A stretch of 64,000 nucleotides of DNA, taken from NCBI RefSeq assembly GCF_040802235.1, contig NC_133166.1, positions 868,001 to 932,000 on the forward strand, written 5' to 3'. This document shows positions 47,072 to 58,944 of the stretch, piece after piece. The position numbers and the translations under genes were made by a program. Source of the stretch: Manis javanica. Lineage: Eukaryota > Chordata > Mammalia > Pholidota > Manidae. Each line of letters opens with the position of its first letter. The stretch's first letter is position 1. The notes under the pieces are model-generated. The model ran no database searches and was not told the DNA's origin. It saw nothing but the letters and a program-made list of their open reading frames with translations.

Positions 47072-47539
47072 TCCATTTTCTTTTCTTTTTTGAGAGAAAT
47101 GCCCATGAATTGTCTGTCAAACCTGGTTGTACAAAAGTATGCATTGGACAGTGGAATATCACCATTGATTGCTTGTCTTTTACATGCTGGCCAGGGTAAT
47201 GACGATTCAGAGATGAAGTTAACCTAGAGCATAAGTCTTGGATTGAAGCTGTCTTCAACAGAGGACTCCAGTTTTGTGGGGATGGGGAGCATAGGTTCAT
47301 AAAGTTGAGCAATCATAATTCTCAGATCATGGCACTCTTTCTTAATTGGTCTTTTCAAGTACCTCTATCCTATTATTTAACTACTCTCCCCCTTAATTTC
47401 AACCAACTCCACTCCTTATTTCCTTTGCTGCAAAGACACTAGCTCCAATAGAGTTACATATATGGCTTTCCTTGAAAAAGATGTTTTATTACATGTGTGC
47501 TTTAAAATTACATAAATGGTATGTGTAGATCTCATTCCT
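47072..47539. other. Intergenic, nothing recognised
   Basis: No gene or clear repeat; the minus-strand open frame at 47,046-47,312 has no known domain. Confidence 0.4.
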
Positions 47540-48240
47540 TTTCAAAGATTTTTAAATTGAGATAATTGGCATGTGTGCATTTAAGGTACACAATGTGTTG
47601 ATTTAAGACATTCTGTATTCCAATGTGATTACAAACACAGCATTAGCTAACACCTCTATCACATCACATATACATCATTTCTTTTTTGTGGTGAGAGAAA
47701 TTTAAAATCTAATCTCTTAGCAACTTTGAAGTTAATAATACAGTATTGTTAACCATTGCCACTTTCATGCGGATTACATACCCAGGACTTATTTATATTC
47801 TAGTGGCAAGTTTGTAGCACTTAAACAACTTCTCAATTCCTCTTCCCCCAGCCCATGGTAACCACCATTCCACTCTGTTTTTGAGTTCAGGATTTTTAGA
47901 TTCCATATGTAAGTGATATCATACAGGATTTGTCTTCCTCTGTGTGACTTATCTTGCTTGGCCTAATGCCCTCAAGGTCCATGCCGTCACAAATGGCAGG
48001 ATTTGTTTCTTTATCATGGCTGAGTAAGAGCCCATTGTTTCTATATCACACATCTTCTTTATCCATTAGTCAGTTGACAGACAATTAGGTTGTTTCCATA
48101 TCTTGGCAATTGTGGATAACGCTGCAGGAAATATGGGAGTGCAGATATCAGTGTGATATCCTGTTTTCATTTCCTTTGAATATATACCCAGAAGTGGGAT
48201 TACTGGGTCAGAGGGTAGTTCTATTTTTAATTTTTTGATG
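47540..48240 (-). mobile_element. Old L1 fragment (3' UTR and ORF2 end), minus
   Basis: Minus-strand L1 with 3' UTR then ORF2 C-terminus (TTTATCATGGCTGAGTAAGA, GGTTGTTTCCATATCTTGGC, AAGTGGGATTACTGGGTCA). It abuts an opposite-strand L1 at 48,241. Confidence 0.8.
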
Positions 48241-48710
48241 CAAATGAGCTTTCACCTTACACCTGCAAGTGTGAATAGCAATCATCAAGAAACAAAAAGA
48301 AAATAAGTGTTGGTGAGGATGTGGAAAAAAGGGAACCCTTGTACATTGTTGGAAATATAAATTGGTTCAGCCACTATGGAAAACAGTATGGATGTTCCTC
48401 AAAAAATTAATATGGAACTACCATATGATCAGCAGGTCCACTTCTTGGTATATATCTGAAGAAAATAAAATCACTATCTCAAAGAGATATCTTTACCCCC
48501 ATGTCTTCTAACATGGAAACATTATTTCTAACAGCCAAGACATGGAAACACCTGAGCACCCATCAGTGGATGAATTGGATCCTGCATTAAGGTATTTCTT
48601 TCATGTCTACTCTCTGATTTATCATGGGATACTTAGTTCTACTGTAGGAAAAAAAAGTTGTTTCTTCTCCCTTTTCTGCCATCTGAATACATTCAGTAAC
48701 TCATACATAC

Positions 48711-48752
<42 letters not shown>

Positions 48753-49260
48753 GAACGGAATATTATTCAGTCACCAAAAAGGAGGAAATACTGCCACTGC
48801 CACAATATGAATGGAACTTGAGAGCTTTATGCTAAGTGAAATATGTCAGAAAGAGAAAGACAAATACTGTATGATCTCATTTACATGTAGAATTTTAAAA
48901 ACCCGAATTCAGTGGGTTGATGGTTGCCAGAGGAAAGGGTGTGGGGAGCAGGGGAAATGGTTGAAAGTGGTTAAATGATATCAACTACTAGTTATAAATG
49001 TTTTACAAATGTAATGTATAGCATGGTGACTATATTTAATAATACCCTATTGTATGTTTGAAAGTTGCTAAGACAGTAGATCTTAAATGTTCTCATTACC
49101 AGAAAATAGATTGTAACTATGTGAGCTGATGGATGTGTTAACTAAAGTCATTGTGGTAATCTTTAACAGGGTATACATATATCAAATCATTATGGCATAT
49201 ACCTTAAATGTATGGAATGTCATATGTGAATTACTCAATAAAACAGGAAAAACAATTTAT
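48241..49260 (+). mobile_element. Old L1 fragment (ORF2 end and 3' UTR), plus
   Basis: Plus-strand L1 from the ORF2 C-terminus (GGTGAGGATGTGGAAAAAAG, TTGGTTCAGCCACTATGG) through CACCCATCAGTGGATGAATT and CGGAATATTATTCAGTCACC to the 3' UTR and AATAAAACAGG near 49,240. A foreign 132-bp block and a (CA)n array replace a short part of ORF2. Together with 47,540-48,240 it forms a head-to-head pair covering overlapping L1 regions. Confidence 0.8.
48574..48748 (+). repeat. Inserted duplicate block and (CA)n inside L1
   Basis: 48,574-48,705 is a diverged copy of 46,939-47,071. It is followed by (CA)n at 48,706-48,748. Both sit inside an L1 ORF2 relic in place of the usual codons between GATGAATTGGAT and GGAATATTATTC. 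Confidence 0.85.
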
Positions 49261-49491
49261 TTAAAAGAACCTTTAAATCTCATCCAACATCAGAATAGAA
49301 AATAATTTTCCTACAATAGGCTTTGCAGTTGGATGGGGTTAGTTTGGACTACTTCTCACCACCTGTTCTGTCACCTGTATGACATTTCAGCCTCCCTTAC
49401 CATCAGACTGATAATGTTCTAATTAATGCTTATTTTTGGTTTGTGGCAGAGACCAAGTACATGCTTGCTATATAATTTTTCTTCCTAGCAC

Positions 49492-49927
49492 TGACGCGGT
49501 CTGGCCATGCCAAGTCGAGCAGGTCCTGAAGTGCGGAAGGGGAGCAAAGAAAAGAAAGAAAGACAGAAAGAGCTGGGAGGGCTGACACTCCTGTGCGTCG
49601 CCAGCAAAACTTTATTGAAGGTCCAGCGTTTATATAATGCAGTGGTGTTACATGATTCCAGGACACAGCATTATCCAATAGACAATCAAGCACAGTATTG
49701 ACGTCAGCGGTAGCCGCGCAAAGGTAGGCTCGGCAGGGTTCCAGTTAGTTGTTCATGGCATGCGTAAACAGAATGTTCTTTGTTCTCCATTCCCGCCACA
49801 TCGGCAAGTGGGGGAAGGGCATAGCCAGCTCCCAACATAGGACAAAGAAATTCCATTGCAAATATACAAGGACTCTATGGCTTAATTCCAGCTGATAGAA
49901 TTTTTTATCTATACAAAATTCCCCACA
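49492..49927 (-). mobile_element. Solo LTR, about 436 bp
   Basis: On the minus strand it starts TGTGGGGAATTTTGTATAG and ends CCGCGTCA, with TG and CA ends. Inside are a TATA-like ATTATATAAACG, an AATAAA in TTCAATAAAGTTTTGCTGG and a pyrimidine-rich U5 (TCTTTCTGTCTTTCTTTCTT). No flanking target duplication of 4-6 bases was found, so one end may be eroded or misplaced. Overlapping open frames are chance. It does not resemble the LTR in the L1 chimera beyond the shared TGTGG start. Confidence 0.75.
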
Positions 49928-50829
49928 CATTTTTATCCATACTCTCTCTTCCCACCTACAGAAACCTTTTTAGTCCCTTGTGGATGATATCAGCATTACG
50001 AAGTGTAAGAAAGCTGGGTCTCCCTTTACTACTTAAAATGAACCACTTGGAAAACCACACAACTCACATCCAACTGTAAGAAGGCCAAGAAACAAAATTT
50101 CATTTGAAGTTGTGCAATATACATAAAAGGAAATAAAGATTAGTGCTGGAAGAGAATAACATTGGGGGAGCAGCCATTTGCTAGATTTTAGTCCCACACA
50201 GATGATGGCTTCCGAGGTCAAGGGCACAATGGACACAGAAGCGTAATTACTTTCAAAGGGAAAGAAAAAAGTCCCACATGACTTATGGAAGCCATGTTGT
50301 CAGAGGTCTTTGTGTCTGTCTGAATGCCCCCAGCTTGTGTTTCTTTTCCTGTTCTAATTTCTTATCAGTTGCAGCCAGTCATGTTAGTAGCCTCTTTTTC
50401 TTTATTTTTGAGAACAGCAGGTATACTGGAGAAGAAATAACAGCTCACACACCCATGACTTTGCTTAGCAAGTTCCCTCGGAATATGGTCCCTCCAGGCA
50501 AGATTTAATGAAAACACTCAGTACGTGAGGCATGGAGCAGTGGATGTTCCCACAGGGGACCTTGCCCCCTAAGAGCTCCATGTCAGTATCATCATCCCCT
50601 TCCAGACATCAGTCACTAGACCCTTGAATCCCAACCTGGCTTTATGCAAGCTCACTAGAGAGGAAACAACCTGGTGCCCTGAGCATTCTTGTTTACTCGA
50701 TTTTATTGTATGCTGAGGAGGTCTTCTGGGTCTCACTGTTGGAGGCCTTGTCCCTCACAGTCCACTGCTGTGGTTCGTAAATCAGAATGACTTGGGATAG
50801 CACTTCCTGATAACAAGAACAACCTTGTA
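49928..50829. other. Intergenic, nothing recognised
   Basis: No gene or clear repeat. Confidence 0.4.
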
Positions 50830-50975
50830 CATAGGTTGAGTGATTCACTAAGCATTTACACCCTTTGTCTTATTTCATTCCCTTATGTCTATGATCCTAA
50901 AGCATCAAGGGTGGGTATTACTAATTCCATTAAAAAGATAAAGGAAATGAGGCTAAGTGGAGTGAAGTAATTCAT
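50830..50975 (-). repeat. MIR SINE relic
   Basis: ATTCACTAAGCATTTACACC, GTGGGTATTACTAATTCCAT and GAAATGAGGCTAAGTGGAGT follow the antisense MIR order. Confidence 0.6.
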
Positions 50976-51232
50976 TTCTTTTCCTATCTGGGACATGACA
51001 TCTAGCATTTAGGACTCCTGTGGTTTGGATATAAAATTACAAGACCTGTTACGGCATGGTAGAGGTAGAGATAGTTTGGTGTATGGGACATTTCCTTCAG
51101 AACCGAGTGCAAGTTTACAGTAACAAATTGTCTCTCTTCATAGGGTGGGGTTTTCTTTTATGGAAAAGGAACTAGGATTTCCATTTTCTCCAATTTGTCC
51201 TTGTAAAATGATAAAACCTACCTGGAGTTTTT

Positions 51233-51475
51233 TTTTTTTTTTTTTTTTTTTTTGCTCCAGCTTACTTTATTGTAAAAATACAATGTATAATACATATAAC
51301 ATACCAAACAATTGTTAATCAACTGCACTTAGTTAAGGCTTCCAGCCAACAGTAAGCTATTAGTAGTTGAGTTTTAGGGAGTCAAAAGTTATATGGGGAC
51401 TTCTGACTCTGCAGGGCTGGGATAAGGAGGATCGGTACCCCTTACCCTGTCATTGTTCAAGGGTCAAATGTAGTA
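51233..51475 (-). mobile_element. Tigger1-type (TcMar) DNA transposon relic
   Basis: The minus strand opens near TTGACCCTTGAACAATGACA and carries ATATAACTTTTGACTCCCTA, ATAGCTTACTGTTGGCTGGA and GTATGTTATATGTATTATAC, matching the end of Tigger1 as I know it. It ends in a T/A-run of about 26 bases (51,229-51,254), which suggests later expansion or a retroposed end. Confidence 0.75.
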
Positions 51476-51799
51476 TTAAGACTACCTGGAATATTTTAAA
51501 AGTAAAGAATCAGGGCTGGCTACGTAATTTGCAGAGCCCAGTATAAAATAAAAATGTAGAGCACCTTGTTAAAAATTTTTAATAATTTCAAGGGGCAAAA
51601 ACAGAAATTAAATTCTGTGTAGGACCTTCATAAGCACAGAGTCCTGTGTGACTATACAGGCTGTATGTCCCTGAAACCAGCCCTGAAGAGCCCTCCTCTT
51701 CTTAGATATAGTCCTTTAAAAATTACAACAAAACTTATATTTGAAATTAAGTTATTTTCCACGTTTATGTCATCAGGGAATTGCAATTTAAAACAACAC
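51476..51799. other. Intergenic, nothing recognised
   Basis: No gene or clear repeat. Confidence 0.4.
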
Positions 51800-52690
51800 T
51801 ATAACACTACCACCTGCTGGAATGGCCATCATTCAGAACACAGACACCACCAAATGCTGGCAAAGATGTGGAGTAAAAGAAATTCTCATTGATGGTTGAT
51901 GCAAATGCAAAGTAGTGCAGCCGCTATGGAAGGCAGTTTGGCAGGTTCCTATGAAACTAAACATATTCTTACAAATACAATCTGGCAATTACACTAGTTA
52001 GTAGTTGAAATCTTATGTCCACACAAAGTCCAGCACAGGGACTTTTACAGCAGCTTTATTCATAATTGCTAAAACTAGGAAGAAACCATTATGTCCTTCA
52101 GTAGGTGAATGGATTAATAAACTGTGGTACATCTAGACAATGCAATATTATTCAGTGCCTCAAAGAAATGAGCCATCAAGCCATGAAAACACATGGAGGA
52201 AACCTAAGTGCCTACTACTAAGTGAAAGATGCTGATCTGAGAAGGCTGCACGCTGTATGATTCCAGCTATATGAGCTTCTGGAAAAGGCAAAACTATGAA
52301 GACAGTAAAGAGATCAGTGTTTCCCAGGAGTTGGGAAGAGGGAGGGATGAATAGATGGAACAGAGGATTTTTAGGGCAGTGAAATATTCTGTATGATATT
52401 ATAGTGATGGATACCTAACATCACATATTTATCCAAACTCACAGAGAGTAAAACACCAAGAAGGAACCTTAGTGTAAACTATGGACTTTGGGGGACTAGG
52501 GTGTGTCAATGTAGGTTCTTCAATTGTAACAAATGTACCCTTCTGTTGGGGGATGGTGCTGATGAAGGAGGGCATGCTTGTGTGGGGGCAGGGTTTTTTT
52601 TGGGGAAATCTCTATACCTTCTTCTCATTATTGCTGTGAACCTAAAACTTCTCTTAAAAATACATCTAGTAAAAATTTAAGTTAGAGATG
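51800..52690 (+). mobile_element. Old L1 fragment, ORF2 end and 3' UTR
   Basis: Plus-strand L1 with readable blocks CACCAAATGCTGGCAAAGAT, CAGCTTTATTCATAATTGCT, CAATATTATTCAGTGCCTCA, then the 3' UTR (GGGTGTGTCAATGTAGGTTC, TTCAATTGTAACAAATGTAC). It is an ancient subfamily, unlike the young chimera. Confidence 0.8.
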
Positions 52691-53749
52691 CATAAAATGC
52701 CTATATAACATAAATTCATGAACTTTATACAAATAGACAGTGGTTACATATATTATACATATTACTTTATAAGTATATGATATTATCTCTCTATGTACAT
52801 ATGTATACATTTGTATATATACAAAGAAGCCTTATACATAAACTTGTATGTATATTGTCTATCTATATGTATATGTATATAAACATATATATAGTGAAAT
52901 TCCAGAAACAAAACAGAAATAACACATTAATGTCAAAGCTCTGCCTGATTCCTAGACACTTATTCCCTTGAAGCAAATACTATGTAAAATTACATGCTTA
53001 TTCTGTACAAAATTGTACACATACAGCATTTTGTTCTACATGTATACTTCTTGAGTGTCTATTTGTTTAGTGTATATCTTCTCCACTAGATTTAAGCACC
53101 ATGACTGCAAGAATGATGTTTATTTTGCCTTAGCCTGTGTTCCCACCACTCATCATTATGGTCAAAATACATTTGGGATCAATAAACAGTTGAATAAGTT
53201 GATATTTCTTCTCAAGGGTACACATTTTGAAGGTATATTAAGAGAAGCACTAATTCCTGGGTCCACTCATCTTGCTTACTGACAGAGCCTGTGTCTCTGT
53301 CCCTCAATTTTTATGTCAAATTGCAGCCCTGGAGGTCATGCTGTGGCTCCATTTGTGCCTTATCAAAGAGAATTACTACAAATAGTGTAAATATACCATG
53401 ATCTCCCTCAACAAGCAAAGCTGGGTCTCCATAGACATTTTAATCATTTGTTGCCTAGTTAGGTGAGATAAAAAGTTTTGTATTTGTCCCTTGGGAGTTT
53501 CATGGCATGTAACTCCCTCCGGGTCCCCACTGTTTAACCTTCCAAGTCCCCACATGACTTATTTGGCATTATATTAGAGGCAGCAGTCCAAAAATCTGTT
53601 AATTTGGTCATTCACTTATTCATCTTATTTGTAAATAGTTGTCTAGTAGCAAAAATGATCTTCCCCCAAACTGTGCTGTTGCTAAGGACATGCAACAGTG
53701 TCCAGGGAAAACAGCCCCAAATAATAGCAATGGTGGTGGTGATACTGAC
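52691..53749. other. Intergenic; TA-rich, L2-like piece
   Basis: 52,750-52,890 is TA-rich with ATGTATAT-type repeats. At about 53,085-53,190 there is a weak L2-like 3' end (TTAAGCACCATGACTGCAAG, GGGATCAATAAACAGTTGAA). No gene. Confidence 0.45.
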
Positions 53750-53955
53750 GATCACCCCTTACCATGTCTAAGGCATTTTAGGTATTTTCTTATTTTCTTA
53801 TCATAGCAGCAGACTTCAGGGAGGATTTTGTGGGGGCTGCCTTTTCATTATTTCCATTTTATAGATGAAGCTATCAAGACTCAAAGAGGGTAAGTGATTT
53901 ATCTGAGAGTGAGCAGCCGATCCAGGGTTAGCTGATTCCAAAACCATAGCACTTT
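53750..53955 (-). repeat. MIR SINE relic
   Basis: TTATTTCCATTTTATAGATG, AAGACTCAAAGAGGGTAAGT and CCGATCCAGGGTTAGCTGAT follow the antisense MIR order. Confidence 0.7.
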
Positions 53956-56859
53956 TTTCCTTCCGGGCCTCGAGAGAGAACTTTAAACATTTTGACCAAA
54001 CATTAAAGAACAACACCCCAGTAAGTTGTTTACTTCCTTTCACAGCTGAATTTCTGATTTGTGACCCTCTCACATATAAAGGTGCTGGATTTGCCTGTCG
54101 TCTTGTTCGAGAATAAGGTAAATCTATAAACCCACTACATCAAGCCCGTCATCTGCATAAATTTGCATGGATAGAGGTAATCAAGAACATGTTCCAAAGC
54201 AGTGATTTCTGTTTTGATTTATTCAGAGCCTGGGTTTAAACACTTTGAATACTTCCTGTGTTGGTTTCATGCAACCAAGGGTTATATGTCTAAACACTGT
54301 AGAAATCCTATTAAGAATATGCATATTTATCATGTGACATAGAGGAAAAGCACAAGAAGACTTTTAGTTTCTGCTAATATAAACTTGCTTGACTTTAAAC
54401 AAATTATTTCAATCTCAGTTTTCTTTTTTTTTCAGAGAATGTGATAATAGTTATTTTGACTAATGCCAGAGTCTTTGAAAGGATCATATGAGACATCAAT
54501 ATAAAATTTTATTGTAATATGGAAACTAATACAATATTGAGAAGAGAGAGAGGAATGAAGAATAATAACAAGGGAAAAATCAGGCTCAGAAATCAATTGT
54601 AAAATGCACTGAAATGGAGATGTGAAAAATTACACAAGACATAACTAATTATGGAAATGAATAAATATAATCTCAAGTTCTGACTCTGCCACTGAAGAAT
54701 GATAAGAAATCAACAAATACCTCAAAGAATCATTATGGTTCTTAATTTCTTTTCAATAGACTAAAACAAGTTTTAATTTTCTTTGTCTTCCGGGAAGATG
54801 TTGGATTAAAACCTAAGATTTCATATGTGGAGAAGAGAGTTGGTAAAAAGTTTTGAAATGATTCTTAGCACATTGTTTTTTCTTCCCCCCAGATTTTGAG
54901 AAATCTGTATCTACTATAGATTCAAGTGAGCAGTTTGGGGAACCAAGAGGGTATCTTAGTCATTCTGCTCTGGGTAAGTGACCGATATGCCACCCACAGC
55001 AGGGGTGAACTCTTCCCAGAGGTCTCCACGCTCTCACGGCTCTCGCTTGTCTAATCAGCTTTCCAACCCCTCCCTTCATCTTGAGACCCATACGACTAAT
55101 CTCACTATTTCAGTTATTGCTCTGCCACTCACTATGAAGCTGAGGGTTGTCATGAAGGAATTGTCATATCAGCTTTCAAATCCTGCAAAATAATGTCCAT
55201 TCTGATATGCCATTCTGTATATCTCCTTTACTGACCATGGCTTCCACTCCTGCCCACCTCCTGAAATCATTCCACTCTGGAATTTATAGCCAGTCATCGG
55301 CATAACCCAACGTATACAACATTTCATCTGAAAGTCCCCTTAAGCCACTTGGTCTACCTGAAATCCATGTCCCAGGACAGCGCTTCCCTTGAAACCATCT
55401 AAAGTGGTGGCAATTGTCTCTCCCACATCCTCCACCAAATCCCTCATCTTTTTGATTGTGTGACATTAGAATACTCTGATTTTTGTCTGCCTAAACTTCT
55501 TTTGGTGATGTTATTTAGTCTTGGGGATTCCATATGAGATATATATATATATATATACTTTGAGCTATTAGAAACTACCAACAGAGGTCAAATTAATATA
55601 ATCTGTTGCAACGAGTCTTCTCTGAAATCTAGAACATATATCCAATTATTTATGCAACATTTCTACTTGGGTGTCCTAAAGCATCACAAACTCAATGAAA
55701 TGACTTCTTTCCCCACTTTCCCAAACATCTGCTTCTTTTACACTATTCCATCTATCACTGCACAAAGTTTGGAGTCAGCATTGACCCCTCTCTTTCTTTC
55801 ATGCCCTTTTTTCAATGTATCAGGAAATTGTCAGCTCTACTTTTGAAGAAATCCCAAAGTGGGTAATTTCTCATTATCTTTTTCACGACCATCTTGGTCC
55901 AAGCCGTCATTATCTTTTACCTGGACTATTACAATGACCTCCTAATTTTTCGAGCACTTTTCATTCTTATCCTGCTAAATTCAATTATCAACAGATCTAC
56001 TAGCGTGATCCTTTATAAAAGAAGTCAGACTATGTCACCTATTTGTCTAAATTCTGTTTCCAACCTCACTCAGAATAAAAGCTTAATAACTTTATATAGT
56101 GTATGAGGTCATTACAGCTCACCCTGCTATACTTCTCTAACCTAAACTTTTCTTTTCACTGTAGCATTATCGTTTTTTTTTTTTTTGCTGTGCCTAGAAC
56201 AATCTTGGCATATTCAAACTCCAGTTCCATATATTTGCATTTCCCCTTGCCTGGAATACTCTTCGCCCAAATGTACTCAAGACTTGCTCCCCTGTTTCCT
56301 CCAGGTATTTGCTCAAAAATATTATTTTATGGATGAGGATCTCCTAGACCACCATATTTAAAATTATATCCACCTATTTCTAACCTTACTATCCCCCACT
56401 TGGCTTTTTAATAAATTTCCATACTATATATTGCCCTATTCATTTTATTTTATATTTACCTCCCTTTCTAAAATAGAAATTGCTGTTTTGCCTTTTATTT
56501 CTGGTATCTATGGCAATGTCTCACTTACAGTAGCCACTCATCACTGGATCAAATATATAGTTGCTGTAGTAGGAATTAATCTCTTAAGGATATTTAATCT
56601 CTAAACTACTTAGATAAAATTTTAGAGTAGATAAAATTTTCAGGCTCTGTTTTGGAAAGATTTTTGATTTAAGAAAGTAAGTGGAGATTCCATAACAATT
56701 TATGTAGTCTTCAAAAAATTTCCCTATGTGGTTCATAACATCAGTGATAATGTATCAACATTTGTACTGTTCCTATCTATGTAGCTTTTTCAGGTTTCTG
56801 AGAAAGGAAGAATAATGGAACAAAAGGGAAACTCACCTACATGTTGAATTTCCCAAGAA
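53956..56859. other. Intergenic, nothing coding recognised
   Basis: A degraded MIR-like piece may lie at 54,360-54,500, and a short (TA)n is at 55,538-55,556. No supported gene. Confidence 0.4.
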
Positions 56860-56985
56860 TGTATGCTTATTAAGTGATTGGAGGATATTATTAGCCCCAT
56901 TTTACAGATGGGGAAACCAAGACCTGGGCACATTAGTTACTACTGAAGGTAACTTAGAAAATAAATGGGTTCTTACTGGCACAGC
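56860..56985 (-). repeat. MIR SINE relic
   Basis: ATTATTAGCCCCATTTTACA and GATGGGGAAACCAAGACCTG are the antisense MIR core. Confidence 0.6.
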
Positions 56986-57969
56986 TGAAAAGGCCACTCA
57001 TATATATAGAGAGAAATCTGTGTTAAAAATTGGAGAAGGGTATGTGAAAGACAGGAATAGAAGGAGTTTAGGAGGAAAGTAAATGACATGAGAGATGTTA
57101 TCAAACCGTTGATTTCACCCTTATCTGGATCTCTGTATTATTTTACCTACCTCCCCGATAGCAGCTAGATGAAGCGCTCCATCCGAATCATTCTACCTGA
57201 TAACTTACATTGTTCAAGTTTGCATTAGAAGCCCAGTCTGATAACTGATGGCTGAGCAATGTTACATACTACCCAAGTTCATCGATTCTATACCTGGTAG
57301 AGGTGTGTTTTGTCTCCTTTAAACATGGCTTTAACATGTGAGTACAAAAGTTACAAAATGTATTAATTTAATAAAAAATTAAAAAATGTTATTTTCTAGA
57401 TGTTTTTATTCTTTCTACATGAGTTACGACTGGTTTCCCACTATGTGGTAAATCACAAATTGTGTATACTGTTCAGAGACTATTTTGGGCTAAGTACATG
57501 TCTTACATAACTAACCTTTACCATCATATAATGCTGTTTTTGAAACAATGGAAAGGACAAAGATGTCAGCTCAAGTAAAGTTCACTCGATTTCACACTAA
57601 TTTTGCTGGGATATTCTAGTTTAGTATAAAGGATAATTTGTGTTTGTTTCATGAACTTTGAACGGGGAGCCTGAACTGTTCCAGTTATCAACATTGATGA
57701 TCTCGCATGAGATTTTCCTTCATTTACTTTGATTCAGTCTTCTATGAAGTTAGGAGACTGGGATGCATTGTCTCCAAATCCTTCCATCTAGGATCCTCTA
57801 TGATCTGTCAATATTTAAAACTGCATTTAGTTGCCACAGCCGTGCTTTAGATCTGAAGACTGCAGGAACCATGTTTTTGTGACCCTGAAATGAGGCAGAG
57901 TGACGTGCTGATCGATCTCAGCAGTCTTCCCTCCATTTATCATCTTGCTTCCATATTGTTATTGCTGCA
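56986..57969 (+). other. Upstream region of the OR5B12-like gene
   Basis: About 1 kb of AT-rich sequence before the receptor. Odorant-receptor promoters and 5' non-coding exons usually lie within a few kb upstream, but no exon or TATA box can be fixed by eye. Confidence 0.35.
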
Positions 57970-57990
57970 GGGCAGCCGCGTGATTCCCAA
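57970..57990 (+). promoter_or_regulatory. Probable splice acceptor before the OR coding exon
   Basis: TTGTTATTGCTGCAG ends at 57,970, 20 bases before the ATG. OR genes commonly splice a 5' UTR exon onto the coding exon just upstream of the start, so this is a credible acceptor. Confidence 0.5.
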
Positions 57991-58944
57991 ATGGTCCCCC
58001 AGGAGAACAGTACAGAGGTGACCGAGTTCATTCTGGTGGGGCTGACTGACGACCCGGAACTACAGATCCCGCTATTCATTCTCTTCTCGCTCATCTACCT
58101 CATCACTGTGGTTGGGAACCTGGGGATGATCATGCTGATCCTGCTGGACTCTCGGCTCCACACCCCCATGTACTTGTTCCTCAGTAACCTGTCTCTGGGG
58201 GACTTCGGTTACTCCTCAGCTGTCACTCCCAAGGTGATGGCAGGATTCCTCACAGGAGACAAGGTCATCTCCTACAGTGCGTGTGCCACCCAGCTCTTCT
58301 TCTTTGCAGCTTTTATCACTGTAGAAGGTTTCCTCTTGGCTGTAATGGCCTATGACCGCTACGCAGCCGTGTGTAAACCCCTGCATTACACCACCACCAT
58401 GGCGACAAGTGTGTGCGCCTCCCTGGCTGCAGGCGCCTACGTGTGCGGTTTCCTGAACGCCTCCATCCACACTGCGAACGTTTTCAGGCTCTCCTTCTGT
58501 AGATCCAATGTGGTTGATCACTTTTTCTGTGACGTTTCTCCTCTCCTGGCTCTCTCATGCTCAGACCACTACATCAGTGAGATGGTTGTTTTTTTTGTGG
58601 TGGGTTTCAATGCCCTGTTTACCGTCCTGGTCATCTTGTCCTCCTACCTGTTCATATTTATCACCATCCTGAGGATGCGCTCATCTGAAGGACGGCAGAA
58701 GGCCTTTTCCACCTGTGCGTCCCACCTCACCGCCATCTCCATCTTCTACGGGACAGGCATATTCATGTACTTACAGCCCAGCTCCGGCCGTTCTGTGGGA
58801 ATAGACAAGGTGGCGTCTGTGTTCTATACTGTGGTCATCCCCATGCTGAATCCGCTGGTCTACAGCCTCCGGAACAAGGAGGTCAAGAGTGGCTTTAAGA
58901 AGGCGGTGGGGAAGGCAAAGTGTTCAATAGCGTTCATGCTTTAA
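57991..58944 (+). CDS. OR5B12: Odorant receptor, OR5B12-like, intact
   Basis: A class II odorant receptor, a seven-helix G-protein-coupled receptor of olfactory neurons; ligand unknown. The 317-codon single exon is complete. An N-glycosylation site NST is at residues 6-8. TM1 has GNLGMI (42-47), then [17 protein letters not shown] (56-72) where most ORs have PMYFFL. C98 is the conserved TM3 cysteine. [15 protein letters not shown] (119-133) is the G-protein contact motif. [10 protein letters not shown] starts TM6 and [12 protein letters not shown] ends TM7. The sequence is very close to human OR5B12 as remembered, including [13 protein letters not shown] near the C-terminus. A short VPQ insertion follows the start Met. 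The next ATG downstream is far inside, so this start is the only sensible one. No stop or frameshift. Close paralogues such as OR5B2 or OR5B3 are the main alternative. Confidence 0.93.
   Translation: MVPQENSTEVTEFILVGLTDDPELQIPLFILFSLIYLITVVGNLGMIMLILLDSRLHTPMYLFLSNLSLGDFGYSSAVTPKVMAGFLTGDKVISYSACATQLFFFAAFITVEGFLLAVMAYDRYAAVCKPLHYTTTMATSVCASLAAGAYVCGFLNASIHTANVFRLSFCRSNVVDHFFCDVSPLLALSCSDHYISEMVVFFVVGFNALFTVLVILSSYLFIFITILRMRSSEGRQKAFSTCASHLTAISIFYGTGIFMYLQPSSGRSVGIDKVASVFYTVVIPMLNPLVYSLRNKEVKSGFKKAVGKAKCSIAFML

Noticed and set aside
58216-58521. A 101-codon minus-strand frame inside the odorant receptor
   Set aside because: It is the shadow of the intact receptor on the opposite strand and has no family resemblance.
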